This document shows, piece after piece, positions 14,504-21,527 of a DNA stretch of 21,527 bases. A program made the position numbers and the translations under genes. Position 1 is the stretch's first letter; every line of letters starts with the position of its first letter. Source of the DNA: an uncultured Flavobacteriales bacterium (GTDB lineage Bacteria > Bacteroidota > Bacteroidia > Flavobacteriales > Crocinitomicaceae); assembly GCA_946479985.1 (NCBI GenBank), contig CAMLIF010000065.1, positions 1 to 21,527 of the forward strand, in the 5' to 3' direction. The notes under the pieces were generated by a model. The model ran no database searches and was not told the origin of the DNA. It was given only the letters and a program-made list of their open reading frames with translations.

Positions 14504-15997
14504 CTAAAATTTCACGAATGCTTTTGAATAGCTCACCAGCTTATTTTCAAATGTAACAAGATAACTTCCTGCGGCCAGGTCGTTCAAATCGATCCCATTT
14601 TCATTGCTGTAAATGATTTCCTTAAGAACCTGCCCCTGTGTGTTTAGAATAGAAACTTTTTCCGGTAAAATGCCGTCAAAGAACAATGTGTTTTTTACAG
14701 GATTCGGATAGATCAAAAATTCAGATTCTGCTGTTTCTTCCAATGATAATGTTTCGGAGATATCGAGTTTTGCAAGCAGGAAATCTGCATCTCCATTGTT
14801 TATGCGCGACGACCCACCTACGAGTATATGTGTTTCGTCCATGAATCTGAAGGTTTGCAGATAATCGTTTTCTTCGGAAATATCCAAATCATAACTTCCT
14901 GAAAAATTAAAAGACGGATCGGGATCGCCGTCTTCAGTAAATCGTGTGATGGAAATTCCGTAGTTATAATCCCAGATCTCAACATTTCCGCCCAGGAGAA
15001 TTTTATTGTCTTCCTGGAGCATTAAATCGCTGTTCGGATAATCGTGGAGTACAAAACCACCGGTTCCAAAAGCATCATCAAGTGTGCCATCCGGATTCAG
15101 TAGTGCCAGCGTGCGTTGTAAAACACTTCCCGATAACACAATCTTACCATCTGAGCGTTCAACTGCATGCGAAAACAATTCAGTGATTGCCGGCAAGTTG
15201 GAATAAGAATCATAGATAAACCGGCCGTTTTCACCGAAACCCGGAACCCGATTTCCGGCAGCATCTAATTTCTGACAAGCTAGTTTGGTATTGTCAACAT
15301 CAGTTCCGTCTAAACCAACCGACAACAAGTTTCCATCCTGTAATTTAATTGTGGAGAAATTAATAAAAATGTAGCCGGGAGCTGAAAGTTGTTTCATTCC
15401 GCCTGTTCCGAAAGATGCATTTGCAGTTCCGTTGGCATTCAGTTTATAGAGAATTGCACCGTTGAAAATGTTTCCCGAAAGTAAGATGGTATTGTCGTCC
15501 TCAACGAAAAGATTGGTGAAATGACCATCGCTGATATTCAATGTGAATGTTCCGTCAGTCGCAAAAGTTGAATCTAATTCGCCATTGGGCTTACAGCGTG
15601 AAACAAATGCCTGTGTTTCGCCCGGCCCGCTTTGAGTCGGACCAAGATAAACGGACCCCGCTACAAGAATTTTTCCGTCTTCCAGCAATGCAATATCAAA
15701 AGGCTGACTGGCAAAATTGATATGGTGTTCAATGATTCCGTTTGTCCCGAAAGTGTTGTTAATTGAGCCGTCGGCATGATGTTTTGTTAGTGTAAGATGG
15801 TACGCGCCTGAACTGTTGGGTTCAATGGAATACCCGGCGCTGATAATTTCTCCGTCCGGAGTAATCACTGTTTTATTGATCTCAGAAGTATAAGGCACTA
15901 CAGCAATTCCGCCAATTCCGAAAGAATTGTCTACTGAAACTGTTTGTGCTGATAGCGAACACGAAACAAAGAGTATTAAAAATAGCGGTGCTTTCAT
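14504..15997 (-). CDS. Delta-60 repeat protein with T9SS type A sorting domain
   Basis: A 497-residue secreted protein. A signal peptide (MKAPLFLILFVSCSLSAQ) is followed by repeated units of about 50-60 aa with DxxFGTxG and DGKIL(V/L)xG signatures, for example NNTFGTNGI, LEDGKILVAGS, DDAFGTGGF and EDNKILLGGN. These are the delta-60 / DUF5122 beta-propeller repeats. The C-terminus (about 425-497; FLIYPNPVKNTLFF, VSILNTQGQVLKE, IDLNDLAAGSYLV) is a type IX secretion sorting domain, so the protein should be exported across the outer membrane and attached or released. The ATG at 15997 directly follows a 9-bp-stem hairpin. Upstream in-frame codons read the AAC/ACA repeat and are likely leader. Confidence 0.92.
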   Translation of the reverse strand: MKAPLFLILFVSCSLSAQTVSVDNSFGIGGIAVVPYTSEINKTVITPDGEIISAGYSIEPNSSGAYHLTLTKHHADGSINNTFGTNGIIEHHINFASQPFDIALLEDGKILVAGSVYLGPTQSGPGETQAFVSRCKPNGELDSTFATDGTFTLNISDGHFTNLFVEDDNTILLSGNIFNGAILYKLNANGTANASFGTGGMKQLSAPGYIFINFSTIKLQDGNLLSVGLDGTDVDNTKLACQKLDAAGNRVPGFGENGRFIYDSYSNLPAITELFSHAVERSDGKIVLSGSVLQRTLALLNPDGTLDDAFGTGGFVLHDYPNSDLMLQEDNKILLGGNVEIWDYNYGISITRFTEDGDPDPSFNFSGSYDLDISEENDYLQTFRFMDETHILVGGSSRINNGDADFLLAKLDISETLSLEETAESEFLIYPNPVKNTLFFDGILPEKVSILNTQGQVLKEIIYSNENGIDLNDLAAGSYLVTFENKLVSYSKAFVKF

Positions 15998-16047
15998 ACG
16001 TTTTAGTGTTGTTGTTGTTGTTGTTCTAAAACGTTGAATCAAATCTA
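15998..16047 (-). promoter_or_regulatory. 5' leader hairpin with triplet-repeat loop and candidate -7 element of the delta-60 gene
   Basis: On the minus strand TAGATTTG (16040-16047) is a perfect TAnnTTTG -7 element, though no -33 TTG is seen. The expected transcript start near 16034 is also the first base of a stem, ACGTTTTAG (minus strand 16034-16026), pairing with CTAAAACGT (16006-15998). The 19-nt loop is made of AAC repeats (16007-16025). The right arm ends immediately before the ATG at 15997. The whole predicted leader is thus one stem-loop. Confidence 0.55.
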
Positions 16048-16074
16048 ATGGTTGGGTGGAATATGAGAATTTTG

Positions 16075-16554
16075 TTATTCTCTATGATTCGGTGGAAGTT
16101 CTGCAGGAACTTTCGCAGCTCTGTCGTGACAGACTATACTTCCGGTTACAGCTACGTTCAACGATGAGTTTCCGGGTAGTTTTACTACTTTATTGCAACG
16201 CTTCAAAACCGTTTCAGGTAAGCCCTGATCTTCTGAACCAAGCAAATAGATTGCCCGTTTCGGATGTTCAAATTCATGTAAGAATTGCGCATCGTTGGTT
16301 AATTCAATACCAATCAGGAAGCAGTCGTAAGGAATGTTGTTTGTAAGATCTTCGAGTGTGTCGTAGTGGAAATAAGGAATGCGCGCCCAGGTTCTGGTTA
16401 CGTCAGAAGTCTGTTTCTTGTAACGCTTTCCCACCGTGAAAATATAGGATGCACCTAAAATGTAGGCGCTTCGCCACAAAGTTCCGATGTTGTGATCGGT
16501 TTTCGGATTGAAAACTCCAATTGCATAATAACCTTGTGTTCCACCTGTTTTCAT
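16075..16554 (-). CDS. SpoU/TrmH-family RNA 2'-O-methyltransferase
   Basis: A 159-residue SPOUT enzyme, the short form without extra N-terminal domains. It has motif 1 DHNIGTLWRSAYILGA (about 20-35), motif 2 AIYLLGSEDQGLP and motif 3 LPGNSSLNVAVTGSIVCHDR. The knot-forming SAM site is intact. It probably methylates ribose in tRNA or rRNA, but the target nucleotide cannot be read from the sequence. Its ATG follows the deacylase stop with no bases between (TAG-ATG), so it is translationally coupled as the last gene of the rimB-rimK unit. This placement with ribosome-modifying genes fits an RNA or ribosome-related task. Confidence 0.88.
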   Translation of the reverse strand: MKTGGTQGYYAIGVFNPKTDHNIGTLWRSAYILGASYIFTVGKRYKKQTSDVTRTWARIPYFHYDTLEDLTNNIPYDCFLIGIELTNDAQFLHEFEHPKRAIYLLGSEDQGLPETVLKRCNKVVKLPGNSSLNVAVTGSIVCHDRAAKVPAELPPNHRE

Positions 16555-17505
16555 CTATTTTCCAACTTTTCCGATGTGAAAAACGGCATCTCCTTTATTG
16601 ACCAAAGGTGCTTCGTTTACACAAATAATATATCCTGTAGAAGGCGATTTGATTTTCTTTTCTTCGTTCCCGAACGGATCACAGATGAGTCCGAGAATAT
16701 CTCCTTTTTCAACGGAATCACCGTTTCCAACTGTAACGCGCAGAACTCCCGCATTGGCAGCACGCAGCCATCTGGATGAGGTAATGACTGTTGGAATTCG
16801 TTCGTTATCTTCTATCTTAAAAGAGCGCATACCATAGTGATTTAGCACGCGTTGAACTCCTAATAATCCTTCTTCTACAACTACTTCGTCGATTGAATTG
16901 GTTTTTCCGCCTTCAAACAACAAAATTTTCTTTCCCATTTTGTGCATTGCTTCGCGCACCGATTTCGATATGAAGTTTGAGTGAACAATATAGGGCGGAT
17001 CAAAAACGTGAGCCAGTTCAACACTTTCGGCATCTGAAAGAACGCAGCGGATTTGAGCAATATTCGACCGTTGTGCGGAGCCGGTATGAAAATCGATCAC
17101 AACATCCACTTTAGGAGCAATCTCTTTCATGAACTGGTAAGCAAACTGACTTGCAAGCGAACCATTTTTTGTTCCGGGGAAACTTCTATTCAAATCACGT
17201 CCATCGGGTAATTCACGCTTGATGTTGAGATAACCGAAAATATTGAAAACGGGTAAACAAATTATAGTTCCTGCGTTGGGTTTATGCCATTTTTTGCGGA
17301 TAACCCTGCGAACGATTTCCATTCCGTTAATTTCATCACCGTGCATTCCGGCCATAAGCAGCAATACCGGGCCTTCTTTCTTAGCGCGTTCAACTAAAAC
17401 CGGAACCTGGATAGGAGTATGGGTATGCAATTTGGCAACATTCATGCTCAATTCCACACTTTCGCCCGGATTAATTTCCCTTCCTAAAATGCTAAATCGT
17501 TTCAT
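16555..17505 (-). CDS. AstE/AspA-like deacylase (succinylglutamate desuccinylase / aspartoacylase family)
   Basis: A 316-residue zinc hydrolase of the M14-like family that removes acyl groups from N-acyl amino acids. Zinc site: HGDE (His55, Glu58) and DFHTG (His140). Substrate-carboxylate arginine is in DLNRSFPG (Arg107). The C-terminal part (GVLRVTVGNGDSVEKGDILG...GYIICVNEAPLVNKGD) looks like a lipoyl/biotinyl-type beta-barrel, as in many family members. It begins 2 bp after the rimK stop and is followed without gap by the methyltransferase. Context next to RimK suggests it may hydrolyse a glutamyl or related amide product rather than act in arginine catabolism, since no ast genes are nearby. 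Confidence 0.87.
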   Translation of the reverse strand: MKRFSILGREINPGESVELSMNVAKLHTHTPIQVPVLVERAKKEGPVLLLMAGMHGDEINGMEIVRRVIRKKWHKPNAGTIICLPVFNIFGYLNIKRELPDGRDLNRSFPGTKNGSLASQFAYQFMKEIAPKVDVVIDFHTGSAQRSNIAQIRCVLSDAESVELAHVFDPPYIVHSNFISKSVREAMHKMGKKILLFEGGKTNSIDEVVVEEGLLGVQRVLNHYGMRSFKIEDNERIPTVITSSRWLRAANAGVLRVTVGNGDSVEKGDILGLICDPFGNEEKKIKSPSTGYIICVNEAPLVNKGDAVFHIGKVGK

Positions 17506-17507
17506 GA

Positions 17508-18389
17508 TTATTTAACTAAGTTTTTTTCAATGTAAGCAATGATCTTTCCAGCAATGTCGACACCTGTTGCGCGTTCAATACCTTCCAGTCCGGGAGATGA
17601 ATTTACTTCCAGGACCAGCGGCCCGCGCGATGATTGCAGCAGGTCAACGCCAGCAATTCCCAATCCAACTGCTTCGGCAGCTTTAATGGCTGTTTCTTTC
17701 TCTTCCGGGCTTAATTCCAGGTGCATTGCGGTTCCGCCACGGTGAAGGTTGCTTCTGAATTCGCCTTCTTTTCCTTGTCGTTTCATGGCGCCAACCACTT
17801 CTCCGTCAACCACAAAGGCGCGAATATCTGCTCCTCCGGCTTCCTTAATAAATTCCTGTACAATTACGCGGGCTTTCAATCCGTTAAAGGCTTCTAAAAC
17901 CGATTGTGCTGCATTTTGATTTTCTGCCAAAACCACGCCCAATCCCTGCGTTCCTTCCAAAAGTTTCAAAACAACGGGAGCTCCGCCTGCAGAAGCCACA
18001 ACGTGTTCCACATTTCGTGAATAGTTGGTGAAAACGGTTTTCGGAAGACCAATTCCTTCTTTTGAAAGTACCTGCAAACAGCGTAATTTATCTCTTGAAT
18101 GGACAATTCCTCTTGATCCGACGGCAGTAAATACTTTCATCATCTCAAACTGGCGCACAACCGCTGTTCCGTAAAACGTAACCGAAGCTCCGATTCTTGG
18201 AATAACGGCATCGAATCCCGTTAAGTAATTGTCTTTGTAATAAAGAGAGGGGCCGTTCTGTTCAATTTCAATGTTGCAGCTCAGGTGATCTATAACGTGA
18301 GCCTCATGTCCGCGATGAACCGCTGCCTCAACTAATCTTCTGGTAGAATAGAGATTAGCGTTTCGGGAAAGAATTCCAATTTTCAACAT
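17508..18389 (-). CDS. rimK: RimK-family alpha-L-glutamate ligase (ATP-grasp)
   Basis: A 293-residue ATP-grasp ligase, close in length to E. coli RimK (300 aa), which adds glutamates to the C-terminus of ribosomal protein S6. The N-terminus [22 protein letters not shown] and [19 protein letters not shown] match RimK closely. ATP-grasp motifs include [43 protein letters not shown] and [14 protein letters not shown] (metal-binding Glu and Asn). It lies 7 bp after the RimB-like gene. Substrate could be S6 or a small molecule such as coenzyme F420 or a peptide, as for other RimK-like ligases; S6 is the conservative guess. Confidence 0.93.
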   Translation of the reverse strand: MLKIGILSRNANLYSTRRLVEAAVHRGHEAHVIDHLSCNIEIEQNGPSLYYKDNYLTGFDAVIPRIGASVTFYGTAVVRQFEMMKVFTAVGSRGIVHSRDKLRCLQVLSKEGIGLPKTVFTNYSRNVEHVVASAGGAPVVLKLLEGTQGLGVVLAENQNAAQSVLEAFNGLKARVIVQEFIKEAGGADIRAFVVDGEVVGAMKRQGKEGEFRSNLHRGGTAMHLELSPEEKETAIKAAEAVGLGIAGVDLLQSSRGPLVLEVNSSPGLEGIERATGVDIAGKIIAYIEKNLVK

Positions 18390-18396
18390 ATTAATG

Positions 18397-18828
18397 TTAT
18401 AATGCGTTTGTCATTTTTTTTGAAAGATTCACTTTCGAAGTGTCGATCAGGAAACGTTTGTTGAGAACTCTTCTTCCTAACAAAACAGGGTTTTTTAATC
18501 CGGATCGTTCAGTTAGCGAAAATACGGTTTCGTAGCATTTACCAAACAAGTTTATTTCACCTTTTACAAAAAAACGTTCTTGTGCTAATCCGTTAGAGCT
18601 TTTAACGATTTTTTTACTGAAATCAGTGAACAGCATTTTTGCTCCCGTATAACCCGGAGTGGCCTCGTCAAGGAAAACGACTTCAAGAACCGGAGTAATT
18701 TCAGTCACCAATCGAATAGAAGAGCAATGAATACTTGATGAATATGCACCTGAATCAATTTTAACCGGTACTTCATTTAATTGAAATGTTGGGAATGAAA
18801 CCACGTCTTTTCTGCCTATTATTTCCAT
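18397..18828 (-). CDS. rimB: RimB-like retropepsin-type peptidase (Zn_protease/PF05618 family)
   Basis: A 143-residue protein of the family formerly called ATP-dependent zinc protease and now viewed as a retropepsin-like aspartic peptidase. The active-site motif is [10 protein letters not shown] (Asp25). The C-terminal flap-like block is [17 protein letters not shown]. From memory, RimB in Pseudomonas works with RimA and RimK to control S6 glutamylation. It is first in the operon here, with 7 bp to rimK. The ATG at 18828 follows a region with a one-mismatch -7 element (TACTTTCG, 18853-18860, minus strand) and a 14-bp palindrome (18858-18871). Confidence 0.85.
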   Translation of the reverse strand: MEIIGRKDVVSFPTFQLNEVPVKIDSGAYSSSIHCSSIRLVTEITPVLEVVFLDEATPGYTGAKMLFTDFSKKIVKSSNGLAQERFFVKGEINLFGKCYETVFSLTERSGLKNPVLLGRRVLNKRFLIDTSKVNLSKKMTNAL

Positions 18829-18857
18829 AAAATTGAAACTTAAAACGGTATCCGAAA

Positions 18858-18871
18858 GTAGAAATTTCTAC
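18858..18871. repeat. 14-bp perfect palindrome between rimB and rplS, possible operator
   Basis: GTAGAAATTTCTAC is a perfect palindrome lying 30 bp upstream of the rimB start. It overlaps the 3 terminal bases of the TACTTTCG -7-like element for the minus strand. It is also about 40 bp upstream of the rplS -7 element. It could be a dimer-binding site, but short AT-rich palindromes occur by chance. Confidence 0.35.
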
Positions 18872-18911
18872 GAAACAACGGATATTATTTTATTTCATGA
18901 AAAAAAACTGA

Positions 18912-18919
18912 TACTTTTG
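18912..18919 (+). promoter_or_regulatory. Promoter -7 element for rplS
   Basis: TACTTTTG followed by C is a perfect TAnnTTTG match and the typical flavobacterial form. The -33 position has only T-rich sequence. A second candidate, TAATATTG (18943-18950, one mismatch), lies closer to the gene. Between it and the ATG is a small TTGC...GCAA stem (about 18948-18968) that could belong to the leader. Confidence 0.45.
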
Positions 18920-18987
18920 CTGAAGATTAAATAAAAAATAGCTAATATTGCACCCCGATTTAGGGCAATAGAAAGAAATTAAGAGTC

Positions 18988-19347
18988 ATGGACGTTATCA
19001 GAGAACTTCAGAAAGAATTAGTAGAAGTAAAAGAGTTTCCAGCTTTCGGAGCAGGAGATACTGTTACTGTATCATATAAAATTAAAGAGGGTAATAAAGA
19101 GCGTACTCAGCAGTACCAAGGGGTTGTTTTGCAACGTCGTGGTTCAGGAGCTACCGAAACATTTACAGTTCGTAAAATGTCAGGTAACGTTGGAGTTGAG
19201 CGTATCTTCCCAATTTCATCACCGTTCATTGAGAACATCGTAGTGAACAAACATGGTGCTGTTCGTCGTGCTCGTATCTTCTACTTCCGTGGATTAACCG
19301 GTAAGGCTGCTCGTATTAAAGAGAAAAGACGTTTCGTCGCTCAATAA
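18988..19347 (+). CDS. rplS: 50S ribosomal protein L19
   Basis: A 119-residue ribosomal protein L19, located at the 30S-50S interface. The conserved run from FGAGDTVTVSYKIKEG through QQYQGVVLQRRGSG, FTVRKMSGNVGVERIFP and ARIFYFRGLTGKAARIKE is complete. The usual neighbours rpsP, rimM and trmD are absent, so it is transcribed alone here, with its own promoter and a strong terminator. Divergent from the rimB-rimK operon. Confidence 0.98.
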   Translation: MDVIRELQKELVEVKEFPAFGAGDTVTVSYKIKEGNKERTQQYQGVVLQRRGSGATETFTVRKMSGNVGVERIFPISSPFIENIVVNKHGAVRRARIFYFRGLTGKAARIKEKRRFVAQ

Positions 19348-19371
19348 GCGTAACGTTCAAAATAATATTGG

Positions 19372-19404
19372 AACCGCTGATTCGAAAAGAGTCAGCGGTT
19401 TTTT
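19372..19404 (+). terminator. Intrinsic terminator of rplS
   Basis: A 12-bp stem with one G-T pair, AACCGCTGATTC (19372-19383) with GAGTCAGCGGTT (19389-19400), has a GAAAA loop and is followed by a run of T (19399-19404). It starts 24 bp after the rplS stop. Confident intrinsic terminator. Confidence 0.92.
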
Positions 19405-19430
19405 GTTGGGCGAAAAAAATTTCACCCAAC
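19405..19430. terminator. Second hairpin directly after the rplS terminator
   Basis: GTTGGGCGAAA (19405-19415) pairs with TTTCACCCAAC (19420-19430), 11 bp with one mismatch and a 4-nt A loop. It is contiguous with the first terminator and may back it up or work on the opposite strand. Confidence 0.45.
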
Positions 19431-19490
19431 TGATTCAGTTTCTCGCCCCGACTGGCTCAATATTTGCTGAACCGCCGTCAAAAAACTCGA

Positions 19491-20282
19491 ATGACAAAAT
19501 ACCTATACTGCCTTCCAATCTTTCTGCTAATTGCTTCCTGCAATGCACAACCGGCCAAAACAGAATCTGAATTAAAGGAAAATCTTTCTCAACTTGGAGA
19601 TTCCATTGAAGTTACTCCTTCTGCAATTGAAGAATTATATGAACGGTATAAGAAAGATCCCATGAGTACCTCCAAAGGAACTGTTTCTGATGGTTCGCTT
19701 GTGAACGGAACGATCATGCCGTTCGAAGGAGATAATTTTCGATATTTCGATACAACCAGTTATTTGAGTCGGCGTGCTTTTGTGAACAATCGTGTTAAAT
19801 CAACCATTTTACAGACTTACGACTCGCTGCAAAGCTGTTCCAAAACCTTTTTCGGGCTGATGGAGTGTTCAAATGAACATGGAGGGAAGTTGTTTCCGCA
19901 TCAAACGCATCAAAACGGGTTGAGCGTTGATTTCATGGTTCCGATACTTAAAAACGGGGAAATAAGTTCTGATCTGAATGATCTTGGTGTGGACCATTAT
20001 TTCATGGAATTTGACGACAACGGTGTTTACAAAGCCGATAAAAACTACCAGATTGATTTCAATACCATGGCCTTACATTTACTGATCCTTCAGGAAGAAG
20101 CAAAAGCAAATGGTCTGGAAATAGATAAAATCATTCTTAATATATCATTGAAAGACAATTTGTTCGCCACACCGAACGGGAAAAAATTAAAAGAAACAGG
20201 AGTTTATTTCGCTTTAAAATTGACACCTTTGATTGATAATTTACACGATGACCATTACCATGTCGATTTTAAAATACGCTAG
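19491..20282 (+). CDS. LAS-type murein peptidase-like lipoprotein (MepA/M74 or M15-like)
   Basis: A 263-residue predicted lipoprotein (lipobox LIASC, Cys17). The mature domain has the zinc-site signature of LAS peptidases: HQTHQNGLSVD (His140 and Asp147, HxxxxxxD) and a C-terminal DDHYHVDF (His255 and His257, HxH). Such enzymes cleave peptidoglycan cross-links and include penicillin-insensitive murein endopeptidase MepA and D,D-carboxypeptidases. The ATG at 19491 is chosen because it places a proper lipoprotein signal at the start. It overlaps the M28 gene by 23 bp, so the two are translated from one mRNA. Exact bond specificity is not readable. Confidence 0.78.
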   Translation: MTKYLYCLPIFLLIASCNAQPAKTESELKENLSQLGDSIEVTPSAIEELYERYKKDPMSTSKGTVSDGSLVNGTIMPFEGDNFRYFDTTSYLSRRAFVNNRVKSTILQTYDSLQSCSKTFFGLMECSNEHGGKLFPHQTHQNGLSVDFMVPILKNGEISSDLNDLGVDHYFMEFDDNGVYKADKNYQIDFNTMALHLLILQEEAKANGLEIDKIILNISLKDNLFATPNGKKLKETGVYFALKLTPLIDNLHDDHYHVDFKIR

Positions 20283-21210
20283 TTCATTCCTCGGTTTTTT
20301 TATTCTCAATTTCTACCTATCATTTGCTTATTCTCAAAAAGCCGATACAGCTAACATTGCAGATTTATTGAAGGGAATCACACAAACTCCCAAACCGAGA
20401 AATTACCTCAACGTAGATCAACTGGATCGAACTGCTGCGTATATTAAAAAAGAGTTTGAAAAATATGCGGATACCGTTTTCTATCAAACCTATCTGATAG
20501 GCGAGAGAATGTACCGGAATGTAATTGCTGTAAATAATCCTGCTGAAACGAAAACGTACGTGATAGGAGCTCATTATGATGTTTGCGGTGTGCAGGAAGG
20601 CGCAGATGATAATGCATCAGGGATTGCGGGACTACTGGAGTTTGCCCGTTTAATGGATACGATCAAAACCGCACACAGATTGGAGTTGGTGGCTTATACG
20701 CTTGAGGAGCCGCCTTATTTCAGAACAGAGAACATGGGAAGCGCTGTCCATGCAAAATCTCTTGCTGAGCGTGGTTTGAAGCCGGAAGGGATGATCGCAC
20801 TTGAAATGATCGGATATTTTTCTGATGAAAAAAAGTCTCAGCAATACCCGCTGGGAATTTTGGGACTGTTCTACGGAAGAAAAGGAAATTACATCACTGT
20901 GGTAAACAAGATGAATAGAGGTAAATTCGGAAAATCTGTTTTACGCGGTATGAAGAAAGGAAATCCAAAATCATCAAGCATTGATGTGAAAAGTTTCCAG
21001 GCTCCGAAAAATTTACCCGGAATAGATTTTTCTGATCATCAGAATTATTGGAATCTGGGTGTTTCTTCCTGTATGATCACAGATACGGCTTTCTACAGAA
21101 ATAAGAATTACCACGAAAAATCAGATACGCTTTCAACCCTCGATATTTCGCGTATGGCTGAAGTTATTGATGCCCTTTTCTATAGTTTCAAAAAAATGGA
21201 CGGGCAATAA
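20260..21210 (+). CDS. Exported M28 family metallopeptidase
   Basis: A 316-residue zinc peptidase with an N-terminal signal peptide (LGFFILNFYLSFAYSQ). Zinc/catalytic residues: GAHYDV (His105, Asp107), GADDNASG (Asp116), LEEPPYF (Glu149/Glu150), LEMIGYF (Glu182) and a C-terminal HEKSDT (His). This is the M28 aminopeptidase arrangement. The start is the ATG at 20260. An ATG at 20248 would add four residues with no benefit. It overlaps the end of the murein peptidase-like lipoprotein gene by 23 bp, which suggests that both act in the envelope, perhaps on peptides released by the first enzyme. Confidence 0.9.
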   Translation: MSILKYASSFLGFFILNFYLSFAYSQKADTANIADLLKGITQTPKPRNYLNVDQLDRTAAYIKKEFEKYADTVFYQTYLIGERMYRNVIAVNNPAETKTYVIGAHYDVCGVQEGADDNASGIAGLLEFARLMDTIKTAHRLELVAYTLEEPPYFRTENMGSAVHAKSLAERGLKPEGMIALEMIGYFSDEKKSQQYPLGILGLFYGRKGNYITVVNKMNRGKFGKSVLRGMKKGNPKSSSIDVKSFQAPKNLPGIDFSDHQNYWNLGVSSCMITDTAFYRNKNYHEKSDTLSTLDISRMAEVIDALFYSFKKMDGQ

Positions 21211-21211
21211 G

Positions 21212-21527
21212 CTACCAGGCAGACTCCGATTCATTTTTTAATTGCGTTACAAGGTCTTCCAGTTCCGGAAGGTTAATAACGTTGAGTTCCACTAACAAAG
21301 GGTATAACAATCTGATTGCCTTTTCACAATCGTTGAAATTTTTTGTTTGTTTCGATGTTTCCAGCTCCGTCAATATAAAATTGACCATTTTGTCGTTGGC
21401 AGCTTTTGGATCAATTGTATTTAAGTTTGAAAGGAATACCTTTGCATTTTCTGATTGAAAGTTGTTTTCTGCCTTATCGAAGATGATCCATTCAAAGGTG
21501 TTTTTGAAATCTATTTTGGGGTTTTGT
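21212..21527 (-). CDS. Unrecognised protein, C-terminal part, running off the window
   Basis: Reading the minus strand from the window end, one frame stays open for 105 codons to a TAG at 21212-21214, without a start in the window beyond an internal ATG. The product reads like real protein: an acidic, helix-rich chain with segments KIDFKNTFEWIIFDKAE, DKMVNFILTELETS and LYPLLVELNVINLPELEDLV, ending ESESAW. Its stop is one base from the convergent M28 stop. No family is recognised. Codon choice resembles the neighbours. Confidence 0.7.
   Translation of the reverse strand, partial: QNPKIDFKNTFEWIIFDKAENNFQSENAKVFLSNLNTIDPKAANDKMVNFILTELETSKQTKNFNDCEKAIRLLYPLLVELNVINLPELEDLVTQLKNESESAW

Noticed and set aside
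16555..17505. Arginine catabolism gene astE
   Set aside because: No other ast genes are nearby, and the gene is locked into an operon with rimK; the family is broad, so only the family name is used.

Overview
The window looks like chromosomal DNA of a Bacteroidota bacterium, most likely order Flavobacteriales and possibly a Fluviicola/Crocinitomicaceae-like organism. The genus is inference only. The evidence is a type IX secretion C-terminal sorting domain on a delta-60 repeat protein, DUF5522, paired M16 peptidases, a GxxExxY protein, RimB/RimK, near-absence of Shine-Dalgarno sequences, and several TAnnTTTG-type -7 promoter elements. No rRNA, tRNA, CRISPR array, transposase or prophage gene was seen.

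Layout. 1-2517 (+) is a tightly packed run: the 3' end of a PlsC-type acyltransferase, a HipA-like kinase, a DUF3037 protein and the rRNA methyltransferase RlmF. 2773-3948 (+) is a lipoprotein protease (M57/HEIGH type) with three DUF5648-type repeats. 4029-4214 (-) is a small Cys-rich DUF5522 protein. 4379-5275 (+) is a PLP enzyme of the ACC deaminase/D-cysteine desulfhydrase family. 5448-8994 (-) is a two-gene operon of exported M16 peptidases, one with the zinc motif and one without. 9293-10830 (+) is an exported repeat protein of unknown function, start-stop coupled to a lone HsdR-N-type nuclease-fold domain.

10842-11557 is the most unusual part. A GxxExxY protein gene sits between two inverted MITE-like blocks that share perfect 17-bp outer and inner repeats and a central hairpin carrying a compensatory base-pair change. 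11581-13176 (-) is release factor 3. 13334-13771 (+) and 13790-14425 (-) are small exported proteins. 14504-15997 (-) is the delta-60/T9SS cargo protein. Its predicted 5' leader is almost entirely a stem-loop with an AAC-triplet loop ending at the start codon.

16075-18828 (-) is a four-gene operon with gaps of 7, 2 and 0 bp: RimB-like aspartic peptidase, RimK glutamate ligase, an AstE/AspA-like deacylase and a SpoU-type RNA methyltransferase. The layout suggests a module that adds and removes amino-acid tags on a protein or small molecule, possibly ribosomal protein S6. Divergent from it is rplS (L19, 18988-19347), followed by a strong terminator. 19491-21210 (+) holds an overlapping pair: a LAS-type murein peptidase lipoprotein and an M28 metallopeptidase. 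From 21212 to the end an unrecognised minus-strand gene enters the window.

Most of the window is core metabolism and envelope biology. The GxxExxY/MITE unit, the HipA-like/DUF3037 pair and the RimB-RimK-deacylase operon deserve the closest look.
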